NCBI RefSeq assembly: GCF_001428065.1
Contig: NZ_LMSE01000002.1
Span: 902,286 to 966,285, forward strand
Reading direction: 5' to 3'
DNA from: Nostocoides sp. Soil756
Lineage (GTDB): Bacteria; Actinomycetota; Actinomycetes; Actinomycetales; Dermatophilaceae
Length of the DNA: 64,000 bases
In this document: positions 8,348 to 17,504 of the stretch, in pieces
Numbering within the stretch: the first letter of the stretch is position 1
Layout of the letters: every line of letters begins with the position of its first letter
Notes under the pieces: model-generated
Databases searched by the model: none
What the model saw: only the letters and a program-made list of their open reading frames with translations
Told to the model about the DNA's origin: nothing
Made by a program: the position numbers and the translations under genes

Positions 8348-9423
8348 GGGTGCTGATCGTGCTCGGGACGAGCGCCGGCGGCGTGGGCCGCCACGTGCAG
8401 GGCCTCGTGGCGCTGCTGACCGGCGCCGGGTACCACGTGATGGTGGCGGCGCCCGCGAGCGTGGCCGAGGCCTTCGGGCTGGCCGAGAACGCCACCGTCT
8501 TCCCGGTCGAGGTCAGCGACCGCCCGCACCCGCTGCGCGACGCCCGTGCCGTGCGCGAGCTCGCCGCGCTCGCGGCCGGTGCCGACGTCGTGCACGCCCA
8601 CGGGCTGCGCGCCGGTGCCCTGGCGGTCCTGGCCACCGCGCGCTCGGGCACGCCGGTCGTCACGACCCTGCACAACGCCGCCCCCAGCGGCCTGCTCACC
8701 GGCGTCGTCTACGCCGGGCTCGAGCGGGTGGTGGCGCGCGGCTCGCGCGTGGTGCTGGGCGTCTCGGCCGACCTCGTGCAGCGGATGGACGCGCTGGGCG
8801 CCCCCCACACCGCTCTGGCCGTCGTCCCGGCCCCGCCTCGCCGCCTGCCCTCCGGCGACCGCTACACCGTGCACGGCGAGCTCGGCCTCGACGCGCGCAC
8901 CAGCCTCGGCGTCGTCCTGGCCCGGCTGGCGCCGCAGAAGGGGCTCGACCTCCTCCTCGACGCCCACCGCGACCTGCTCGACCTCGACCTGGTCACCGTG
9001 GTCGCCGGCGACGGGCCGCTGCGGGCCCGGCTCCAGGCCCGCATCGACGCCGAACGGCTGCCGGTGCGCCTGCTCGGGGTGCGCGACGACGTGGCCGACC
9101 TGCTGGCCGCCGCCGACGTCGTCGTCTCGAGCGCGGTGTGGGAGGGGCAGCCCGTGGGGCTCCAGGAAGCGCTGCACGCCGGCGCCGCCATCGTGGCCAC
9201 GGACGTCGGCGGCACCCACGCGGTCGTCGGCGACGCCGCCATCCTCGTGCCCGGCGGCGACCCGGTGTCGCTCTCACGCGCCATCCGCGACGTCGTGACC
9301 CACGGCGGCGTGCGCGACGACCTGCGGTCCAAGGCCGTGGAGCGGGCCGGCGAGCTGCCCTCGGAGGCCGAGGCACTGGCCGCCGCCGAGGCGGCCTACG
9401 CCCTCGCCCGCTCGGGCTCCTGA
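8344..9423 (+). CDS. GT4-family glycosyltransferase
   Basis: A 359-residue two-Rossmann GT-B glycosyltransferase. The N-terminal acceptor loop GTSAGGVGRHVQGL is present, with DVVHAHGLRAG in the first domain. The GT4 donor motif lies near residues 260-290 (SSAVWEGQPVGLQEALHAG). The ATG overlaps the preceding flippase-like stop. Together with the PNPT-like and flippase-like genes it would supply the sugar-addition step of a lipid-linked glycan. Donor and acceptor are unknown. Confidence 0.88.
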   Translation: MRVLIVLGTSAGGVGRHVQGLVALLTGAGYHVMVAAPASVAEAFGLAENATVFPVEVSDRPHPLRDARAVRELAALAAGADVVHAHGLRAGALAVLATARSGTPVVTTLHNAAPSGLLTGVVYAGLERVVARGSRVVLGVSADLVQRMDALGAPHTALAVVPAPPRRLPSGDRYTVHGELGLDARTSLGVVLARLAPQKGLDLLLDAHRDLLDLDLVTVVAGDGPLRARLQARIDAERLPVRLLGVRDDVADLLAAADVVVSSAVWEGQPVGLQEALHAGAAIVATDVGGTHAVVGDAAILVPGGDPVSLSRAIRDVVTHGGVRDDLRSKAVERAGELPSEAEALAAAEAAYALARSGS

Positions 9424-9499
9424 GGCTCGCGGACCGGGCAGGCGGTCAATCCCCGGAGGGGCCCGGAGCGTCGGCGGACCCGCGGCCGCCCCGATGACG

Positions 9500-9505
9500 T
9501 ATCGT
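9500..9505 (+). promoter_or_regulatory. -10 element of pyrG (TATCGT)
   Basis: TATCGT fits TANNNT and ends eight nt before GTG 9514, with no Shine-Dalgarno between. This suggests a leaderless or nearly leaderless pyrG transcript. It also favours GTG 9514 over the TTG at 9505, which would lie inside the -10. Confidence 0.5.
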
Positions 9506-9513
9506 TGAAGCCC

Positions 9514-11229
9514 GTGGTGCTCCAGACGACGAAACAGATCTTCGTGACCGGAGGCGTCGCCTCCTCGCTCGGCAAGGGGCTCACCGCCTCGAGCCTGGGG
9601 CACCTGCTGCGGGCCCGCGGGCTGCGGGTCACGATGCAGAAGCTCGACCCCTACCTCAACGTCGACCCCGGGACGATGAACCCGTTCCAGCACGGCGAGG
9701 TGTTCGTCACCGACGACGGGGCCGAGACCGACCTCGACATCGGCCACTACGAGCGCTTCCTCGACGTGAACCTCAGGGGCAGCGCCAACGTGACGACCGG
9801 GCAGGTCTACAACCGGGTCATCACCAGGGAGCGCCGCGGCGAGTACCTCGGCGACACCGTGCAGGTCATCCCGCACATCACCAACGAGCTCAAGGAGCGG
9901 ATGCGGGCCCAGGCGGCCGGCTCGCCCGGGGTCTCCGACGCCGAGGCGCCCGACGTCATCATCACCGAGATCGGCGGCACCGTCGGCGACATCGAGTCGC
10001 TGCCGTTCCTCGAGGCCGCCCGCCAGGTGCGCCACGACCTGGGCCGCGACAACGTGTTCTTCCTGCACGTCTCGCTGGTGCCCTACCTCGCGCCCAGCGG
10101 CGAGCTGAAGACCAAGCCGACCCAGCACTCCGTCGCGGCCCTGCGCCAGGTCGGCATCCAGCCCGACGCCCTCGTGCTGCGGGCCGACCGCGAGATCCCC
10201 GAGTCGATCAAGCGCAAGATCAGCCTGATGTGCGACGTCGACACCGACGCGGTCGCCGCCGCCGTCGACGCCCCGAGCATCTACGACATCCCCAAGGTCC
10301 TGCACCGCGAGGGGCTCGACGCCTACGTCATCCGGCGCCTCGGCCTCACCTTCCGCGACGTCGACTGGACCGACTGGGACACCCTCCTGCAGCGCGTACA
10401 CCAGCCCGAGCACGAGGTGGAGGTCGCGCTGGTCGGCAAGTACGTCGACCTGCCCGACGCCTACCTCTCGGTCACCGAGGCCCTGCGGGCCGGCGGCTTC
10501 CACCACGACGCCAAGGTCCGCATCCGCTGGGTGCCCTCGGACTCGTGCGAGAGCGAGGCCGGGGCCCAGAAGGCGCTCGGGGGCGTGGATGCCGTGCTGG
10601 TGCCGGGCGGTTTCGGCGTGCGCGGCATCGAGGGCAAGGTCGGCGCCCTGCGCTGGGCCCGGGAGCGGCAGGTGCCGACGCTCGGCATCTGCCTGGGTCT
10701 GCAGTGCATGGTCATCGAGTACGCGCGCACCGTCGCGGGCATCGAGGGGGCGAGCTCGACCGAGTTCGACCCCGACACCCCCGCCCCGGTGATCGCCACG
10801 ATGGAGGAGCAGAAGGCCTTCGTCGAGGGCGCCGGCGACCTGGGCGGCACCATGCGGCTGGGCTCGCAGCGCGCGGCCCTGCGCGAGGGGTCGGTGGTGG
10901 CCGGGGCTTACGGCGCCACGTTCGCCGACGAGCGCCACCGCCACCGCTACGAGGTCAACGAGTCCTACCGCGAGGCCCTCGAGGACGCCGGGCTCGTCAT
11001 CAGCGGCACCCACCCCGAGCTGGGCCTGGTCGAGTTCGTCGAGCTGCCCCGCGCGGTCCACCCCTACTACGTGTCGACCCAGGCGCACCCCGAGTTCAAG
11101 TCGCGCCCGACCCGGGCGCACCCGCTCTTCGCCGGCCTGGTCGGTGCGGCCATCGAGCAGCAGCGGGCCGCCCGGCTCGTCGAGGTCGAGCGGCCCCGGG
11201 CCGTCGAGCCCGCCGACGCGCGTGCCTGA
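9514..11229 (+). CDS. pyrG: CTP synthase
   Basis: A glutamine-dependent CTP synthetase of 571 residues that converts UTP to CTP. The N-terminal synthase domain opens with [16 protein letters not shown] and includes [16 protein letters not shown] and [11 protein letters not shown]. The C-terminal class I glutaminase has the nucleophile Cys in GICLGLQ (around residue 393) and the His/Glu pair in QAHPEFKS. Starts at TTG 9505 and GTG 9517 are in frame; 9514 is chosen from its spacing to the -10. In mycobacteria pyrG also follows the steB position and precedes a Nudix gene, as here. Confidence 0.96.
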   Translation: MVLQTTKQIFVTGGVASSLGKGLTASSLGHLLRARGLRVTMQKLDPYLNVDPGTMNPFQHGEVFVTDDGAETDLDIGHYERFLDVNLRGSANVTTGQVYNRVITRERRGEYLGDTVQVIPHITNELKERMRAQAAGSPGVSDAEAPDVIITEIGGTVGDIESLPFLEAARQVRHDLGRDNVFFLHVSLVPYLAPSGELKTKPTQHSVAALRQVGIQPDALVLRADREIPESIKRKISLMCDVDTDAVAAAVDAPSIYDIPKVLHREGLDAYVIRRLGLTFRDVDWTDWDTLLQRVHQPEHEVEVALVGKYVDLPDAYLSVTEALRAGGFHHDAKVRIRWVPSDSCESEAGAQKALGGVDAVLVPGGFGVRGIEGKVGALRWARERQVPTLGICLGLQCMVIEYARTVAGIEGASSTEFDPDTPAPVIATMEEQKAFVEGAGDLGGTMRLGSQRAALREGSVVAGAYGATFADERHRHRYEVNESYREALEDAGLVISGTHPELGLVEFVELPRAVHPYYVSTQAHPEFKSRPTRAHPLFAGLVGAAIEQQRAARLVEVERPRAVEPADARA

Positions 11230-11875
11230 CGCGGGGGAGGACCCGCTGCGCGACCGGCTCGAGCGCCGCCCCGTGCTGGAGTCGACCCTCGCGTTCGAGG
11301 GGAGGGTCTGGGACGTGCGCCGCGAGCGCGTCGACCTCGGCCGGGCCGGTGTCGTCACCCGCGACTTCGTCGACCACACCGGCGCCGTGGCGGTGCTGGC
11401 CCTCGACGAGCACGACCGGGCCGTCGTCATCCAGCAGTACCGCCACCCCGTCGGCGCCTTCGACTGGGAGATCCCGGCCGGTCTGCTCGACGTCGACGGT
11501 GAGCCCCCCGAGGTCACCGCGGCCCGTGAGCTGCACGAGGAGGCCGACCTCACCGCCGGCTCGTGGGCCACGCTCGTCGACCACTGGTCCTCCCCCGGGG
11601 GGTCGAGCGAGAGCCTGCGCATCTTCCTGGCGCGTGACCTCACCGAGGTGCCCGTGGCCGACCGGTTCGCGCGCCACGGTGAGGAGCTGGGGATGCCGCA
11701 GCGCCGCGTCGCGCTCGACGAGCTCGTCGAGGGCGTGCTCGACGGCCGGTTGCACAGCCCGACCCTGGTCATCGCCGTGCTGGCCGCCCAGTCCTGGCGC
11801 GCCCGCGGCTGGCAGGGGCTGCGCCCGGCGGATGCGCCGTGGCCCGAGCGCAGCCCGGGGCGCGCAAAGTCCTGA
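11222..11875 (+). CDS. Nudix hydrolase, ADP-ribose pyrophosphatase-like
   Basis: A 217-residue protein whose Nudix box runs GLLDVDGE, then seven residues, then RELHEEADL around residues 88-110. The final Gly of the consensus is Asp here. The [11 protein letters not shown] lead-in is typical of ADP-ribose pyrophosphatases, which hydrolyse ADP-ribose to AMP and ribose-5-phosphate. The GTG start overlaps the end of pyrG by eight nt. The mycobacterial counterpart (Rv1700) occupies the same position. Substrate preference is inferred from family resemblance only. Confidence 0.88.
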   Translation: MPDAGEDPLRDRLERRPVLESTLAFEGRVWDVRRERVDLGRAGVVTRDFVDHTGAVAVLALDEHDRAVVIQQYRHPVGAFDWEIPAGLLDVDGEPPEVTAARELHEEADLTAGSWATLVDHWSSPGGSSESLRIFLARDLTEVPVADRFARHGEELGMPQRRVALDELVEGVLDGRLHSPTLVIAVLAAQSWRARGWQGLRPADAPWPERSPGRAKS

Positions 11876-11917
11876 CCGCCGCGAGTACCGAGCGGCCCGG
11901 GCGGGTACTTCTCCCCT

Positions 11918-12445
11918 GTGACGCCCAGGACGACGTGGGAGGATGACCTCGTGGCCGAGACCTTCGGGAACGCCAGGGGGTCGCAGGCGTGGCTCAAGGT
12001 GTCCGGCTCGGAGGAGCCCCTCGATCCCGAGGCGCCCTGCCCCTGCGGTGGCCTGCCCGCGGGCTCGTCCTTCGCCGCGTGCTGCGGCCCGGTCATCGAG
12101 GGCGAACGCCGGCCCGAGACGGCCGAGGCGCTGATGCGCTCGCGCTACACCGCCTACGCGCTGGCCGACGGGATGCACCTGTTCGTCACCTGGCACCCCC
12201 GGACCCGCCCGGAGTCGGTCGACCCCGAGCCGTGGGTGCGGTGGGTCGGGCTCGAGGTCCTCGACGTGGTCGGCGGTGGGGCGCGCGACGACACCGGGGT
12301 GGTGGAGTTCCGCGCCACCTGGCTCGCGGGGGAGGGCCGGACCCGCCAGCGGGGTCAGATCCGCGAGCGCAGCCGCTTCGAGCGCCGCGCCGGCCGGTGG
12401 TTCTACGTCGGTCCGGAGGCCGGTTCCGCCGGTTCCGCCGGGTGA
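11918..12445 (+). CDS. YchJ / UPF0225 family protein with SEC-C-like zinc motif
   Basis: A 175-residue protein. The segment CPCGGLPAGSSFAACCGP (about residues 41-58) is the Cys cluster of the YchJ/UPF0225 family. It is followed by the characteristic LMRSRYTAYALADGMHLFVTWHP block and a C-terminal NTF2-like part ending RFERRAGRWFYV. Biochemical function is not established for the family. The GTG 11918 start gives an N-terminal extension of about 40 residues; an in-frame GTG at 11951 is also possible. The protein ends in a short Gly-Ser-Ala run. Confidence 0.85.
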   Translation: MTPRTTWEDDLVAETFGNARGSQAWLKVSGSEEPLDPEAPCPCGGLPAGSSFAACCGPVIEGERRPETAEALMRSRYTAYALADGMHLFVTWHPRTRPESVDPEPWVRWVGLEVLDVVGGGARDDTGVVEFRATWLAGEGRTRQRGQIRERSRFERRAGRWFYVGPEAGSAGSAG

Positions 12446-12466
12446 GGCGGCCCGGCGGCCGACGCG

Positions 12467-13960
12467 TCACTGGTAGCTGACGAACGCGGGCGCGGGACGT
12501 ACCTGCGCCATCGTCTGGGCCGGGGTCAGCATCGGGCGGTCCTCGTCGACGAAGTTCTTCCAGCCGAGCCGCACCCCCGCCGGCAGGCCGCGGCGCACGC
12601 CCGCGTAGGTGGCCTGCTTGGCCGGCTGGGTGCCCTGCCCGTCGGCGTGCACCAACCACTGGATCTCGTCGAGGCCGACGTCGAGACGCTCGCGGTCGCG
12701 GACCATCGAGGTCCTGAACTGGTGCAGCGTCAGCACCTTGGGCGGCAGGTCGTGCTGTCGGACCAGGGCGGCCAGCCAGCGCCCGACCGCGTTGACCTCC
12801 GCCACCCCCACGTGGCCGACCTGTTCGAGCGGCTCCTCGTGCGGGCCGAGGCGCCACTCGGGGTCGAGCGCCAGGCCCACGTGCGGCTCGCGCAGCAGCG
12901 AGGTGTAGGCCTGGGCCTGGGTCAGGAAGTCGGACCGCCCGGGCTGGAGGTCCAGCACGACGTACACGCCGGCCTCGCGGGCCGCCGCCACCCACGGCCG
13001 CAGCACCGACAGCGCCGTGCGTCTCGAGTAGAGGTGGTCGCTACCGGCCGAGCCGGACGCGACGGTGGCGATGAGCTCGAACGCGGGCACGACGGGCAGG
13101 TCGGACCACTGGGTGTAGGTGCGCGCCGTGGCGCGGGCCCGGTCCACCGCCGCTGCCGGCCCCTGCTCACCCAGCAGGCCCAGGTCGGGGGTGCTGGGGT
13201 GCCCGTACAGGGCCACCATCCGGCGACCGGTCAGGGGGAGCAGCCCCCCGCCGGGCAGCTCGGGTGCGGTGCGGACGGTGCGGACCCGCTGGGCGAAGTG
13301 CGGTCCCAGCGCGCCGAGGCCGAGGACGGCGGCGTCCCCGGTCGAGCGCAGTCCGGTGATGTCGGCCGTGGAGACCCGCGGGTCCGGCGACGCCAGCGCC
13401 AGAGTGCTCGCGCGGCAGGCGGCGACCAGCGGGGTGAGCGTGCGCGGGACGGTCGTGCCCGGGGCCAGCACGACCGTGGCCGCGGTGGTCGGGGGGCGCG
13501 GCGGCAGCCCGTCGACCGGCGGAACACCGGGGGTGTCCCGGTCGACGCGCACGGTGGCGCGCACCCCCAGGCGGCGCAGCTCACCGGCCAGGGCCGGCCC
13601 CTCGAGCAGCAGCGGCACCGCCAGGGCGGTGGCGACCCGGATGCCGGCGGCCACGTCGGGCGCGGCCGGGCCGGTGACGACCACCGCGGTGCACCGGGCC
13701 AGGAGCGCGCGGCTGGCCGCGATGCTCGCCTCCGTGGTGGAGGAGAGGACACCGGCCCGGGCGTCGGCGTGGACGACGACCTCGTGGGGTGGCGGCGGGG
13801 GTGGGGCGTCGGAGGCCGACGGGCCACCCGCGGCGGCTGACGCCCCGCGGCCGGAACCGCCGGCTCCGGCCGAGCAGCCCGCGGTGGCCCCCACCGCGAC
13901 ACCCCACGTGACGGCCGCCGCACCGCGCAGCGCGGACCGGCGCGGGAACAGGCTGGTCAA
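12467..13960 (-). CDS. Probable Tat-exported lipoprotein, TIM-barrel-like, unknown function
   Basis: A 497-residue protein. TTG 13960 is chosen as start because a strong GGAGGAG site lies four to five nt upstream and it places a signal peptide at the N-terminus. That peptide has a twin-arginine motif (RRSALRG, residues 7-13), a hydrophobic stretch and a lipobox-like TAGC. A Ser/Gly/Pro-rich linker follows. The first half alternates strand-like and helix-like segments (VVVTGPAAPDVAAGIRVA). The second half has barrel-like acidic strands (VYVVLDLQPGRS, VGLALDPEWRL) and ends GWKNFVDEDRP. I do not recognise the family; a glycan-acting or binding role is only a guess. Confidence 0.75.
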   Translation of the reverse strand: MTSLFPRRSALRGAAAVTWGVAVGATAGCSAGAGGSGRGASAAAGGPSASDAPPPPPPHEVVVHADARAGVLSSTTEASIAASRALLARCTAVVVTGPAAPDVAAGIRVATALAVPLLLEGPALAGELRRLGVRATVRVDRDTPGVPPVDGLPPRPPTTAATVVLAPGTTVPRTLTPLVAACRASTLALASPDPRVSTADITGLRSTGDAAVLGLGALGPHFAQRVRTVRTAPELPGGGLLPLTGRRMVALYGHPSTPDLGLLGEQGPAAAVDRARATARTYTQWSDLPVVPAFELIATVASGSAGSDHLYSRRTALSVLRPWVAAAREAGVYVVLDLQPGRSDFLTQAQAYTSLLREPHVGLALDPEWRLGPHEEPLEQVGHVGVAEVNAVGRWLAALVRQHDLPPKVLTLHQFRTSMVRDRERLDVGLDEIQWLVHADGQGTQPAKQATYAGVRRGLPAGVRLGWKNFVDEDRPMLTPAQTMAQVRPAPAFVSYQ

Positions 13961-14026
13961 CGAGCTCCTCCAGACGGACGGGACGTGTTCCAGGGTCGCA
14001 CGTCCCGGGCGCCGGAGCCGCCCGTG

Positions 14027-14062
14027 GGTCCGGGGTAGGTCGTCGGTCCGGGGTCGGTCGTC
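14027..14062 (-). repeat. Tandem duplication of an 18-bp unit
   Basis: Two adjacent 18-bp copies (GGTCCGGGGTAGGTCGTC and GGTCCGGGGTCGGTCGTC on the + strand) differ at one base. They lie in the 100-bp gap between the M16-like gene and the lipoprotein gene, and the second copy touches the stop of the M16-like gene. No regulatory meaning is evident. Confidence 0.7.
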
Positions 14063-15611
14063 AGCGCCCGGTGACCCGGCGCAGCCAGGAGCGTCGGTCG
14101 CGGGCGGCGCGCCGCTGTTCGGGGCTGGCCGCCGCGTCCTGCTCGGGCGTGGTGTCGCGCGGCCGGGGGAGGTCCTCGGGGCGGCGGGCCGAGAGCCGGA
14201 CCACCCGGGCGAGGTCGACCGCGGCGTCGATGGCCGCGATGGCCGCGTCGTCCACCTCGTACATCGTCGGCTCGACCTGCACCTGGAAGCCGTCGGTGCT
14301 GACCAGCCACCGGCCGCCGTCCTCGTAGGCCTGCATGATCGCCACCTGGTCGAAGGCCACTGTCGAGCGCGACCGCGGGGTGCGCACCATGACCCCGTCC
14401 TCGCCGAGGACCAGGACGGCGTCGGAGTAGCCACGGCCCGGGTACTCGGTGCCGGTGACGGTGCGCGGCGAGTGCATCGGGATCTGGTTCCAGCCGGCCC
14501 AGTCCAGGCCCAGGTCGGGCAGCTGGGCCAGGGCGGTGGCGTGCAGCTCCTCGGCCACGGCGCGCACGTGCTCGGGGGTCAGGCCCACGAAGTCGTCGGG
14601 CCCCCACGCGGGCTGTTCGGGGGCCAGACCCAGGACGCGGTCGAGGGCCCGGCGACGCGCGGCGTCCGGGGTGGCGTCGGCAGCGCGATGGGTCTCGGCC
14701 GCGGCCCGGGCGGCGTAGGTGACCTCGGCGGCACCGAGCGGCCCCCAGCGCAGCCGCGCCATGGCGTCGACGACCGCGCCGGCCAGCGCCCCGCCCCGGC
14801 GCTGGAGGAGGCAGTCGGCGGTGATGGTGACGACTGCGGCCTCGGCGTCGCGGACCTCGAGCGTCGCGGAGGCGCTGAGGCTGATCCGGTCGCCGTCGAG
14901 CAGGTCGCGGTCGAGGGCGCGGCCGAGCAGCATCGTGTAGACCACGGCCGCCGGCCCGGGGGTCACGACGCCGGAGACCACCAGGGTGTCGGTGGTGCTG
15001 TCGCGGAACCACATCGGTGGCCGGCCCAGAGCGGACGTGACGACCGGCAGGGTCGACCGTTCGCCCTCGGGCAGCGGCATCTTCAGCGAGCCGGGAGCGA
15101 CCTCGCCGGCCAGCCACGCCACGGTGTTCTCGCGGGTGAAGGCGGCGTCGGCCCACAGCTGCACGAGGTCGGCGTCTATGCCGGGCAGCCCGAGCTCGGG
15201 GAAGGACGCGAGCCCGTAGCCCTGGGCGCCGTACCTCAGCAGCGGTGAGGCCCGGCGCTCCTCGGTGCGCCGCGCCTCCTCCGCGCGCAGGGCGTCGCTC
15301 TCGAGCGCGATGCGGTGGGTCGGGAGCTGCTGGAGGTTGGCGCACACGCCGTTGAGGACGTTGAGCACCTGCTGCGCCGAGCCCTGGGCGTACACGTGGG
15401 TGTAGCGGTCGTGGATCTCGACGTTCTGGTGGGGGTCGCCGACCACGACCTGGTGCAGCGCGAGGTGGCTGACCAGGTGGGTGAGACCACGCACGGCGAG
15501 GGTCTCGTCGGCCCACCCCACGCGGAAGATGAGGCCCCCGCTGCACAGCCCGTCGTCGCGGTCGGCCAGGAACACCGGGATGCCGTCGACCGTGGTCTCG
15601 GTGACACTCAT
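14061..15611 (-). CDS. M16-like (insulinase-fold) protein with degenerate zinc motif
   Basis: A 516-residue protein. The N-terminal region (GLIFRVGWADETLAVRGLTH) resembles the strand and loop before the zinc helix of M16 peptidases. The HxxEH motif is replaced by HLVSH near residues 45-49, so the catalytic Glu is missing. ALESDALRAEEARR and a later FTRENTVAWLAGEV match the M16 layout. The C-terminal about 100 residues are a separate domain rich in acidic and aromatic residues. The ATG has a GAAGG-type ribosome-binding site and overlaps the stop of the upstream TPR-like gene (ATGA), so the two are co-translated. Probably non-catalytic, or a diverged peptidase. Confidence 0.72.
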   Translation of the reverse strand: MSVTETTVDGIPVFLADRDDGLCSGGLIFRVGWADETLAVRGLTHLVSHLALHQVVVGDPHQNVEIHDRYTHVYAQGSAQQVLNVLNGVCANLQQLPTHRIALESDALRAEEARRTEERRASPLLRYGAQGYGLASFPELGLPGIDADLVQLWADAAFTRENTVAWLAGEVAPGSLKMPLPEGERSTLPVVTSALGRPPMWFRDSTTDTLVVSGVVTPGPAAVVYTMLLGRALDRDLLDGDRISLSASATLEVRDAEAAVVTITADCLLQRRGGALAGAVVDAMARLRWGPLGAAEVTYAARAAAETHRAADATPDAARRRALDRVLGLAPEQPAWGPDDFVGLTPEHVRAVAEELHATALAQLPDLGLDWAGWNQIPMHSPRTVTGTEYPGRGYSDAVLVLGEDGVMVRTPRSRSTVAFDQVAIMQAYEDGGRWLVSTDGFQVQVEPTMYEVDDAAIAAIDAAVDLARVVRLSARRPEDLPRPRDTTPEQDAAASPEQRRAARDRRSWLRRVTGR

Positions 15612-16507
15612 CGACGCCGACCTTCGGCCACGGCGGCGCCGCGGACGGTCTCGAGGTCCGCGCGGTGGGCCGCGGCGAGCTCCCAGGCCCCCGGCGCGAG
15701 GGCGGGGCCGAGCGCGCGGAAGTGCTTCATCGAGCGGCCGCGCTGGCCGGCCAGGGCGGTGGCGACGGCGAAGTCGGTGTGGACCTCGACGGCCGCGTAG
15801 GGGGAGGTGCAGGGGGCGGCGGTGAACCGCTCGGAGGCCTCCTCGAGCTTGCTGCGGACCTCGGGCTGGCGCAGGTAGTCGGTCTCCCCGGCGGGGCTCT
15901 CGACGTGCCACCGCATCAGGTGCAGCAGCGGCACCAGTCCCCAGTCGGGGCTGCCGTCAGGAGCGTCCGCGGTGGCCAGACGGACGTGGGCCAGGACCTC
16001 GTCCCAGGCCCCGCCCGGGGCGGGCACCAGGGCGCGCAGCATGAGCCGCTGCGCGACGCTGTGCTCGGGGGCCAGCTCGCGCAGGCGCTCGTAGCGCCGG
16101 CGGGTCTCGCTGGGGCCGAGCCCGGCGGCGCCGGCGGTGACGAGGCGGACGAACCAGGCCGTGGCGTCGGTGCGGTCCTCGGCGACGAGGCGCACCAGGT
16201 CCTGCTCGGCCGCGAGCGCGGCGGCGCGGTCGGAGCCGGCGCGGACGCGGCGCAGGCACGCGAGCAGGCGCGCGGTGCGGTCGTCGGGATGCGCGGCCAG
16301 GTGCGCGGTCAGGGGACCGTCGAGCGCGTCGCTCTCCGCCAGCACCTCCCAGGCCGTGACCTGGTCGGACGCACCGCCGCGCCCGATCGCCACGAGGCGC
16401 TCGAGAGCGCCCGGGAGATCGCCCTCGGTGGCTCGGGTGCGAAGCTCCTCGAGGTCCGGGAAGATCTCTCCGGGGTCGAAGACGGGGACGGGGCCGGCGA
16501 GAGACAT
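15608..16507 (-). CDS. TPR-like helical repeat protein, unknown function
   Basis: A 299-residue, mostly helical, Ala/Leu/Arg-rich protein. Repeated patterns such as GDLPGALERLVAIGRGG and TAWFVRLVTAGAAGLG suggest degenerate tetratricopeptide-type repeats. ATG 16507 is preferred over an upstream ATG because a TAGGAT -10 lies exactly seven nt before it, consistent with leaderless transcription. The stop overlaps the start of the M16-like gene. Conserved coupling would suggest the two products act together, but neither function is known. Confidence 0.7.
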   Translation of the reverse strand: MSLAGPVPVFDPGEIFPDLEELRTRATEGDLPGALERLVAIGRGGASDQVTAWEVLAESDALDGPLTAHLAAHPDDRTARLLACLRRVRAGSDRAAALAAEQDLVRLVAEDRTDATAWFVRLVTAGAAGLGPSETRRRYERLRELAPEHSVAQRLMLRALVPAPGGAWDEVLAHVRLATADAPDGSPDWGLVPLLHLMRWHVESPAGETDYLRQPEVRSKLEEASERFTAAPCTSPYAAVEVHTDFAVATALAGQRGRSMKHFRALGPALAPGAWELAAAHRADLETVRGAAVAEGRRR

Positions 16508-16514
16508 CGCGGGC

Positions 16515-16520
16515 ATCCTA
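16515..16520 (-). promoter_or_regulatory. -10 element (TAGGAT) for the TPR-like/M16-like operon
   Basis: TAGGAT on the minus strand, followed by seven nt and then the ATG at 16507. Same layout as the other probable leaderless starts in the window. Confidence 0.5.
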
Positions 16521-16644
16521 TGGCGGGGGACCAGCCGTCCGAGGCGAGTCGTCGGCACTGGTGGCCGAAGGTGCCGGGGGGGTCGGCCGAACCGCTGACG
16601 CGTACGCTCCGGGCACTGTCGGGGCCGGGTGGTAGGACGGGCGG

Positions 16645-17370
16645 ATGTACCTCGAGAACGTCAGCCTCGACGCCCACGACCCCGGCCGGCTGGGCCGCTT
16701 CTGGCAGGGGCTCCTCGGGGGCGAGACCCTCACCGACGAGGCCGAGCTGTTCGAGACCCGGCTGGCGGTGCCGGGCGGCCCCGTGCTCGACCTGTGCTTC
16801 CCGGCGGTGTCCGAGCCGGTGGCGCCCTCCCCACGGCTGCACGTCGACGTCGCGGGCGGCCCGCGGCAGGCCGAGGTGGTCGAGCGTGCCCTGGGGCTGG
16901 GGGCGCGCCCGCTCGACATCGGGCAGGGCGACGTGCCGTGGGTGGTGCTCGCCGACCCCGAGGGCAACCCGTTCTGCGTGATGGAGGAGCGGGGCGAGTA
17001 CGCCGGGGCCGGCGCCCTCGCCGCCTTCCCGCTCGACAGCGCCGACCCCGCGCGCGACGCCGCCTTCTGGGCCGAGCTCTCCGGCTGGCGCCCGGTGCCG
17101 GGGGGCCGGCTCACCGCCCTGCAGCATCCGTCGGGGCTCGGCCCGCTGCTCGAGCTGTGCCCGGAGCACGCCGCCAAGGACCCGGCTCGGAAGAACCGGC
17201 TGCACCTCGACATCCGGCTCGAGGCCGGTGACGACGACGACGCCGTGCTGGCGCGGGTCCTCGAGCTGGGCGGCCGCGAGTGGAACCCGGGGTGGGGCGA
17301 CCTGCCGTGGCGGCTGGCCACCGACCCCTCGGGCAACGAGCTCTGCCTGCTGCCGGCCCGGCGCCCCTGA
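16645..17370 (+). CDS. VOC (glyoxalase/bleomycin-resistance fold) protein with two domains
   Basis: A 241-residue protein built of two similar VOC modules. Each begins with a strand-helix typical of the fold ([38 protein letters not shown]) and ends in a strand with DPEGNPFCV or DPSGNELCL. The family includes metal-dependent lyases, dioxygenases and binding proteins. No specific substrate can be named. The ATG lies 6 nt after TAGGAC, a near-TANNNT element, so this may be another short-leader gene. Confidence 0.85.
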   Translation: MYLENVSLDAHDPGRLGRFWQGLLGGETLTDEAELFETRLAVPGGPVLDLCFPAVSEPVAPSPRLHVDVAGGPRQAEVVERALGLGARPLDIGQGDVPWVVLADPEGNPFCVMEERGEYAGAGALAAFPLDSADPARDAAFWAELSGWRPVPGGRLTALQHPSGLGPLLELCPEHAAKDPARKNRLHLDIRLEAGDDDDAVLARVLELGGREWNPGWGDLPWRLATDPSGNELCLLPARRP

Positions 17371-17413
17371 GCCGAGCGCCGACAACCCGTTCGGCGCAGC
17401 GGTGGGGGCTCCG

Positions 17414-17419
17414 TAGACT
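17414..17419 (+). promoter_or_regulatory. -10 element of aspS (TAGACT)
   Basis: TAGACT fits TANNNT and lies about 86 nt before the aspS GTG, giving a leader of about 80 nt. The leader holds an AAGGA site near 17493-17497. No clear T-box or attenuator structure was recognised in it. Confidence 0.4.
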
Positions 17420-17504
17420 GGGCCGGTCCGGGGACGCCGGTGGCCGCGAGCGGTCCCACCCGCCCTGGCCCCGTCCGTACCGTCCCCGACTCGAAGGATC
17501 CCCC

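Noticed and set aside
14027..14062. Regulatory element in the 18-bp tandem duplication
   Set aside because: It is a simple local duplication touching a stop codon, with no promoter or symmetry; listed only as a repeat.
17420..17504. T-box leader for aspS
   Set aside because: The leader is too short and has no recognisable T-box sequence or specifier stem.
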